A stretch of 12,314 bases of DNA from an uncultured Candidatus Saccharibacteria bacterium (GTDB lineage Bacteria > Patescibacteriota > Saccharimonadia > Saccharimonadales > Saccharimonadaceae): contig CALIXG010000080.1 of NCBI GenBank assembly GCA_938046495.1, forward strand, positions 1-12,314. The letters run 5' to 3'. The notes beneath the pieces were generated by a model that did not search any database, was not told the origin of the DNA, and saw only the letters and a program-made list of their open reading frames with translations. Made by a program: the position numbers and the translations under genes. The stretch's first letter is position 1, and each line of letters opens with the position of its first letter. Positions 8,349 to 12,314 of this stretch are shown here, in pieces.

Positions 8349-9419
8349 TTAGAGCTCCAGTTTAGCATCATCATTATAATCGAGAAGGGCGCGATAAAAG
8401 AGGTAAAAATAAATCGAAAGGTAAATAAAGATAAAGACCGTGATCGTAAGTTGGATAATGGCCACAAACGGAATTTTACTATCGGCCAGCCAGGCGAATT
8501 GGGCTTTCAGGATGCCATCGAGGATAATAGCCGGCATGAGCAATAATAGGTAAAGTAGAGCCACGATAATCACCAAGTAAAAAACCCGAATCAAGAAACG
8601 CAGGCGGCGCCCCATAATAAGATTTTTCGCCATCCGCACAGCAGTTAAAGGATATAGTCCTGGCGCCGAAACCACGATAATCGCAAAGAAGCTACTAGAT
8701 AACAGATAGAGACTGAGCGTAATCATCAGTGCGGCAAACATAAAGAAAAGCAAGGCATAGAATGGCGTAGAGAGAAATTCGGTGGTGAGAGCAACTTGAA
8801 AAACAATAATAGTAAGCATGATTGGTATGGCCTCAAGAAAGATAATTAGCCCAACCACCAGAGTCGAAACTAGAGGTGATAAGGCACTATAGAAGCCGTC
8901 GCGCATCTTGATTTCCTGGTGACCGGCGAGGAGATGGCGCGCCAAATAAATAGTGACTAGCCAGATAATAGTAAATAGAAGCACCGCGATGACGACCTGC
9001 GCATCATTCATAGTGGTGAGACCACCGGTGGAAATAATGCCGAGCAAAGTAAGCCCCGCTTTACCGACGGTACCGATTTTACCATCCGCCACATCCTTAT
9101 TAGTCTGTTCGACATTGGCTCTTACATCAGCAAGCGTATTTTCCGACATGGCACCGATGAGAAAAATATAGAGGCCGACAAAAATTAAAAGCAGTGGTAG
9201 AAAGATTTTCCAGAATTTGAAAAACATTTTAAAAGCAGCACTAGCTTGACTGGTCAAACTCGGGAGCTCAGTTTTACGCTGATAATCTTCGTAATAGGAG
9301 CGCTTAAAGGAGCGGTGAAGCCGCACTTCGTCCTGCTTTTTGATTAGCTGCTTCTTTTCGCGCGCAAGCTGCTTTTTTTGTTTTTGCTCCTGTTTTTGCA
9401 ATTTTTTCTGCGAATTCAT
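8349..9419 (-). CDS. six-TM membrane protein with basic N-terminal coiled coil, function unknown
   Basis: A 356-aa integral membrane protein I cannot assign. Residues 1-33 are very rich in Lys and Gln (a likely cytoplasmic coiled coil or nucleic-acid or lipid-contacting tail). A soluble stretch follows to about 67. Hydrophobic helices lie at about 69-90, 141-160, 181-207, 220-250, 276-299 and 318-342. A loop of about 50 residues between helices 1 and 2 contains SENTLADVRANVEQTNKDV. There are no cysteines and no catalytic motif. The arrangement is reminiscent of uncharacterised multi-pass proteins of the DUF975 or glycerophosphodiesterase-membrane-domain kind, but similarity is not established. 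The ATG at 9419 shares its A with the htpX TGA (TGATG), and an AAGGA lies about 10 nt upstream inside htpX, so translation is probably coupled to htpX. That suggests an envelope role linked to the LemA/HtpX pair. Confidence 0.85.
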   Translation of the reverse strand: MNSQKKLQKQEQKQKKQLAREKKQLIKKQDEVRLHRSFKRSYYEDYQRKTELPSLTSQASAAFKMFFKFWKIFLPLLLIFVGLYIFLIGAMSENTLADVRANVEQTNKDVADGKIGTVGKAGLTLLGIISTGGLTTMNDAQVVIAVLLFTIIWLVTIYLARHLLAGHQEIKMRDGFYSALSPLVSTLVVGLIIFLEAIPIMLTIIVFQVALTTEFLSTPFYALLFFMFAALMITLSLYLLSSSFFAIIVVSAPGLYPLTAVRMAKNLIMGRRLRFLIRVFYLVIIVALLYLLLLMPAIILDGILKAQFAWLADSKIPFVAIIQLTITVFIFIYLSIYFYLFYRALLDYNDDAKLEL

Positions 9420-10294
9420 CAGATATTATCCTTCGCGCGCTCGAGACGTTCAATGCGTTTTTCAATTGATGGGTGGGTGCGGAAAAGCGAATTGGTACGA
9501 CGCTTTTTGAGCGGGTTATTGATGAACATTGCCTCAGTGGCGGTATTTTGACGGCGCATCGGTTGACCATGTTCATCTAGTTTCTTCAGAGCGCTAATCA
9601 GGCCATCTGGATAATGGGTAATTTCAGCGGCCGACATATCGGCAAGATATTCTCGTTCACGCGAAATCGCCATCTGCGCAATCGTCGCGACTAGCGGAGC
9701 TAAAATTGAAGTAAAAATTAGTGCAATCACCCCGACTGGGCTGTCTTGTTCATCGCGGCGATTAGTATAAGAAATCATGCGAAGACCAATATCGGCAATG
9801 TAGCCCACCACACTGACCAAGGCAAAAGCCACCAAAGAAACGCGAATATCGTAATTTTTAATGTGAGAAATTTCGTGAGCTAGAACTCCAGTGAGTTCAT
9901 CCTTGTCCATAATATTAAGTAGGCCAGTGGTCACCGCAACCTTGGCATGTGCCGGATCGAGCCCGGTAGCAAAGGCGTTTGGGGCGGGATCATCAATCAC
10001 GTAAATTTCTGGCATCGGTAGACCCGTGGTGATTGTGAGATTTTCGACAATATTATAAAGAGAACGGTAATCTTTTTTAGCGATAGGATGAGCACCGGTC
10101 ATCGCCATAGCCATGCTAGACGATAAAAAGACCATAATGCTGGCATAAATAATGGCAGAAACTAAAGTAAAAATAAAAATACTATTATCGCCGTAAACAG
10201 CCGCAAAAAGCGCCCCAATAAAACCAATAAAACCGACGAAGCCGGCAAGAATCAAAACGGTATTTCTTTTGTTAGCTGCAATTTGAGAATACAT
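9419..10294 (-). CDS. htpX: HtpX-family M48 membrane metalloprotease
   Basis: HtpX is a zinc protease of the cytoplasmic membrane that degrades damaged membrane proteins. The 291-aa form has the family length. Zinc ligands and catalytic residues are visible: HEISH at 140-144 (H140, E141, H144) and E215 in SREREYLAD. The family motifs DPAPNAFATG (102-111) and FRTHPS (271-276) are also present. Four hydrophobic segments lie near 12-34, 40-64, 152-170 and 187-210. I chose the ATG at 10294 over an upstream in-frame start at 10330 because it has an AAAGGGA-type Shine-Dalgarno, starts with the usual short N-terminus before TM1, and avoids coding through the hairpin at 10309-10338. It follows lemA, a pairing seen in many bacteria, and overlaps the next gene by one base. 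Confidence 0.94.
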   Translation of the reverse strand: MYSQIAANKRNTVLILAGFVGFIGFIGALFAAVYGDNSIFIFTLVSAIIYASIMVFLSSSMAMAMTGAHPIAKKDYRSLYNIVENLTITTGLPMPEIYVIDDPAPNAFATGLDPAHAKVAVTTGLLNIMDKDELTGVLAHEISHIKNYDIRVSLVAFALVSVVGYIADIGLRMISYTNRRDEQDSPVGVIALIFTSILAPLVATIAQMAISREREYLADMSAAEITHYPDGLISALKKLDEHGQPMRRQNTATEAMFINNPLKKRRTNSLFRTHPSIEKRIERLERAKDNI

Positions 10295-10308
10295 ATTCCC
10301 TTTCTGAC

Positions 10309-10338
10309 AATATCCAGTGGGTCGCCCCACTGGATATT
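10309..10338 (-). promoter_or_regulatory. perfect 13-bp hairpin in the lemA-htpX gap
   Basis: AATATCCAGTGGG / CCCACTGGATATT with a 4-nt loop lies between the lemA stop (10359) and the htpX Shine-Dalgarno. On the minus strand no T-run follows, so it is not a standard terminator. It could be a partial attenuator, an RNase processing site, or a 3'-end stabiliser for lemA mRNA. Confidence 0.6.
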
Positions 10339-10358
10339 AATTTTGTCGTATTAATTGA

Positions 10359-10934
10359 TTAGAAAGAAACTTTTGGAGCTTCTTGAATCTTGGCATTTTC
10401 CTCTTCGGAAACATTGTAGAATTCACGAGCTTTGTAACCAAACATACCAGCGAAGATATTAGCTGGGAAGCGGACGATAAATTCGTTGTATTGGCGAACT
10501 GCACCATTGTAGTAACGGCGAGAAGCTTGAATTTTATCTTCGGTATCTTCGAGTTGATCTTGCAAACGGATGAAGTTTTCGTTAGCTTTTAATTCTGGGT
10601 AACTTTCCGCGAGAGCGAAGATGTGGCTGAGGGCTGATTTCATTTCTTTTTCGGCGCCAGCAACTTCAGCTGGAGTAGAAGCGGTGAGGACGCTAGAACG
10701 AGCTTTTACGACAGCTTCGAGGGTTGCACTTTCGTGCTTAATATAACCCTTAACGGTTTCGATAAGGTTTGGAATGAGATCGGCGCGGCGCTTCAATTGG
10801 ACAAGAATGTCTGAGAAAGCATTATCGACGCGAACCTTGACGGTGACTACGTGGTTGTAAACAAAAATTGCATAGAGGGCAACTAGGATTACAACTGCGA
10901 TAACACCGATTAAAATCATTTGTAGTGTGTTCAT
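10359..10934 (-). CDS. lemA: LemA family membrane protein
   Basis: A 191-aa LemA-like protein: a short N-out tail, one membrane helix (about 5-28, MILIGVIAVVILVALYAIFVYNHVV) and a cytoplasmic helical bundle. The family signature is clear: VDNAFSDILVQLKRRADLIPNLIETVKGY (about 36-64), then ARSS, LQDQLEDTEDKIQASRRYYNGAVRQYN, and FPANIFAGMFGYKAREFY near the C-terminus. The exact function of LemA is not settled; it is often encoded beside HtpX-type or TPM-domain proteins and is linked with envelope quality control. The ATG at 10934 is preceded by a perfect AAGGAG, so it is preferred over an upstream in-frame start at 11000, which would run through the promoter. It is the first gene of the lemA-htpX-membrane protein-ligA cluster. 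Confidence 0.94.
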   Translation of the reverse strand: MNTLQMILIGVIAVVILVALYAIFVYNHVVTVKVRVDNAFSDILVQLKRRADLIPNLIETVKGYIKHESATLEAVVKARSSVLTASTPAEVAGAEKEMKSALSHIFALAESYPELKANENFIRLQDQLEDTEDKIQASRRYYNGAVRQYNEFIVRFPANIFAGMFGYKAREFYNVSEEENAKIQEAPKVSF

Positions 10935-10956
10935 TTTACTCCTTGTTAATACTTTA

Positions 10957-10965
10957 ATTATATCA
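10957..10965 (-). promoter_or_regulatory. lemA operon promoter (extended -10)
   Basis: The minus strand reads TGATATAAT (10965-10957), a consensus extended -10. The transcript would start near 10950, leaving a leader of about 15 nt that holds the AAGGAG site. No good -35 is present, as expected for extended -10 promoters. Confidence 0.65.
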
Positions 10966-10999
10966 GAAATTGGAAAAGTGGTAAGCTTTTTGAGACACA

Positions 11000-11095
11000 A
11001 AATATCCCCACTAAAAGGGGGGTTTTAGTGGGGATAAATTGGTGCATCATTTAACTCAAAATTTAAATTTCTATCATTGATTAAATGAGGTACCT
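11000..11095 (-). ncRNA. candidate small RNA of about 95 nt between orphan promoter and terminator
   Basis: A promoter-like pair (11129-11102) directs transcription to the terminator hairpin at 11036-11003 with no ORF between. The predicted RNA has an 8-bp stem TCATTTAA/TTAAATGA (11088-11081 with 11054-11047) followed by the 14-bp terminator stem. It ends about 35 bp upstream of the lemA promoter. This is prediction from sequence only; I do not recognise the RNA. Confidence 0.3.
11003..11036 (-). terminator. Rho-independent terminator upstream of lemA
   Basis: TATCCCCACTAAAA / TTTTAGTGGGGATA is a perfect 14-bp inverted repeat with a 6-G loop on the plus strand (C on the minus). On the minus strand it is followed by a short T-rich tract (TTTTG). 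It would stop transcripts entering from higher coordinates before the lemA promoter. Confidence 0.65.
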
Positions 11096-11101
11096 AACAA
11101 T

Positions 11102-11129
11102 AGTATATCACACAATGACCATATTGAGA
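11102..11129 (-). promoter_or_regulatory. orphan promoter in the lemA upstream region
   Basis: On the minus strand, TTCTCA-like -35 (about 11130-11125) and extended -10 TGATATACT (11110-11102) are spaced about 17 nt apart. No gene lies between it and the terminator at 11036. Confidence 0.35.
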
Positions 11130-11130
11130 A

Positions 11131-11437
11131 TAATTTTTTGAACAAAGATATTAAAAGATGGCAAGATATCCTATTGGTGGATTACGAAAGATGGATTACC
11201 GAGATAATCTTTCAGTGCAATTCATAGCCCACGTTATTTAGATTTTGTAAATATATAAAAATTTAACTAGTAAACTGATTAAGGCGAGTAAAGAAAAAGA
11301 TAGTTGGTTGTTTAGACATTATTTTCCCATAACCAATCTTAAGCTCAATACCATAGAACTAGAAAACTGAGTTCCCTAGCTCTATGGTAATCTTCGCAAT
11401 AATTCTAGCTTCGTCTTTCCTCTTGTAAGGAGTATAT
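11131..11437. other. AT-rich non-coding stretch
   Basis: I find no ORF with a credible start, no tRNA and no IS end here. It contains a short direct repeat GGATTAC (near 11178 and 11193), a small inverted repeat GAAAGAT/ATCTTTC, and the long hairpin listed separately (11349-11389). The base composition is clearly more AT-rich than the lemA-ligA cluster, which could mark acquired or decayed sequence. Confidence 0.5.
11349..11389 (-). repeat. 19-bp hairpin downstream of the C-terminal exported protein gene
   Basis: On the minus strand the arms pair over all 19 positions when G-U pairs are allowed, around a UCA loop. On the plus strand the same positions become A-C mismatches. This asymmetry suggests the minus-strand RNA is the functional one, matching the gene at 11465. 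No T-run follows, so it is not a typical terminator. Confidence 0.55.
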
Positions 11438-11464
11438 ATGTTTAGTGTGAACTACGACCACTGA
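11438..11464 (+). CDS. 8-codon mini-ORF with strong ribosome binding site
   Basis: ATG at 11438 is preceded by TAAGGAG with a 6-7 nt gap, an excellent Shine-Dalgarno. The frame encodes only MFSVNYDH and then a TGA at 11462-11464, which directly abuts the stop of the opposite-strand gene at 11465. It may be the 5' stump of a lost gene, a leader peptide, or chance. I see no strong promoter in front of it. Confidence 0.25.
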   Translation: MFSVNYDH

Positions 11465-12314
11465 TTAGACTTCGGATAATTTCTTCGAAACGCGACCCAT
11501 AACTTCAAGGTAATAGCTTAAATCATCTCCACTAAGGTCAGATTTCATATCTCCTATCTTCTTAGTCCAGTCAGCATATTCTTTCATAAGCTTGGAATAA
11601 TCAGCTAACATGGAGGATGTATTGGAAGAGTTTTTATACTTCTTCATAAAATCAACGTATTTATTCATAAATGCTTCATAATCAGAGAGAACTTGTCTCC
11701 ATTGGGAGTTTGAACTACTAGCTGTAGATGTGGCTGTAGTTGACGAATTTGAACTAGAGCTTGTCTTATTATCGTCTTCTTTCTTTTCTACTTTATCTTG
11801 AGTCTTTGCCGTCGTGTTATACTTAGCCTTGCCATTATAAATATATGAATAATCTTCTGACACCTCAATATAGTTGTAACCCAAACTACTGGCATATAGA
11901 GTACGCTCTTTGTCCGCTTTCTTCAACGAGGTCGTTTCTGCGTGTCCGTCACAATAAGTGGCCGTACATGAGTCTTATCATCAAAGTAGAAGCTTTTAAT
12001 GTAATACTCTAGTGAGCTTGCGTGTTGTGTGCAAAAATTAGCATCGTTGGCATTATAGGTTTTGCCAACAACCTGCTCTGTGATATTTTTGTATTCTTGC
12101 TCTTTGGCTTTAATCGCTTCTTCCTCGGCTTGCTTTTGCTTGTCTTCTAGGTCTTGAGCTCGTTTGTCGCAACCTTTTATTCTTAGTGATGCAATGTCGT
12201 TAATTTTAGAGCAGCTGACTTTTTTTGCGATAGGGTCGCCAATGATGCCTACAAACGAGCCAATAACAGCAATTACACAAATAGCGATGGTGAGATAATT
12301 TCTGATGTCTTTCT
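11465..12314 (-). pseudogene. membrane-anchored exported protein with a coiled coil and C-terminal helical domain; frameshifted near 11975, 5' end outside window
   Basis: An unassigned exported protein in two frames. From the window edge, one frame runs to a TGA at 11923 and encodes a membrane helix (YLTIAICVIAVIGSFVGIIG), a Cys-containing segment and a charged coiled coil (CDKRAQDLEDKQKQAEEEA). Past residue 113 it turns to nonsense. The other frame carries sensible sequence from about 11974 (DSCTATYCDGHAETTS), a Ser/Thr linker and a C-terminal helical domain (DYEAFMNKYVDFMKKYK, LADYSKLMKEYADW, YYLEVMGRVSKKLSEV) ending at 11465. Adding one A to the AA at 11975-11976 (minus strand) joins them into at least 282 residues. 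An isolated 153-aa protein from the TTG at 11926 is possible but has no supporting Shine-Dalgarno that I can see. The C-terminal domain resembles uncharacterised Firmicutes domains (possibly DUF6591), low confidence. The break may be a sequencing error or real. Confidence 0.7.

Noticed and set aside
10295..10330. longer htpX N-terminus starting at 10330
   Set aside because: The extra 12 codons run through the hairpin, have no Shine-Dalgarno, and are not needed for the family's usual N-terminus.
10935..11000. longer lemA N-terminus starting at 11000
   Set aside because: It would include the consensus extended -10 promoter and the AAGGAG site as coding sequence. The ATG at 10934 is clearly better.
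11041..11464. CRISPR array or insertion sequence in the AT-rich gap
   Set aside because: There are no regularly spaced repeats, no transposase ORF and no paired terminal inverted repeats with target duplications.

Overview
The window looks like part of a small-genome Patescibacteria/CPR bacterium, most likely Candidatus Saccharibacteria (TM7). The pointers are compact gene packing, a lemA-htpX pair beside a multi-pass membrane protein, an LPxTG-type surface protein (LPSTGP), extended -10 promoters, and very divergent UvrC and LigA proteins. TAA, TAG and TGA all act as stops, so this is the standard bacterial code and not the UGA-Gly code of Gracilibacteria/Absconditabacteria. The placement is inference; no marker such as 16S is present.

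Layout. Positions 1-1186 (-) hold the first 395 codons of uvrC, read from an apparently leaderless promoter. Positions 1316-4608 (-) hold three independently punctuated genes: a 592-aa membrane-anchored protein with a long acidic cytoplasmic tail, a 159-aa LPSTG protein with a consensus sigma70 promoter and terminator, and a 236-aa helical-repeat (ankyrin-like) protein with a structured 5' leader. Positions 4824-6199 (+) hold enolase, also apparently leaderless, but broken. Two diverged versions of the same 29-codon segment (63% nucleotide identity by hand count) lie head to tail and shift the frame by 86 bases. A shared 19-base repeat sits in both copies, and crossing between them would give a clean 429-aa enolase. 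A bidirectional terminator separates eno from the convergent ligA.

Positions 6342-10934 (-) form one cluster in the order lemA, htpX, six-TM membrane protein, ligA. The last three are coupled or nearly overlapping; lemA and htpX are separated by a perfect 13-bp hairpin. This joins an envelope quality-control pair with DNA ligase. Positions 11000-11464 hold no ordinary gene but do hold an orphan promoter plus terminator (a possible ~95-nt RNA), a 19-bp hairpin and an 8-codon ORF with a strong Shine-Dalgarno. Positions 11465-12314 (-) hold an exported protein split by a probable one-base frameshift.

The most notable signals are the mosaic enolase and the loss of expected metal-ligand cysteines in both DNA repair enzymes: UvrC lacks its Fe-S cysteines, and LigA lacks its zinc-finger cysteines and has no cysteine at all. 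LigA also has changes at residues known to be needed for NAD+ use. I saw no CRISPR array, insertion sequence, tRNA or rRNA.
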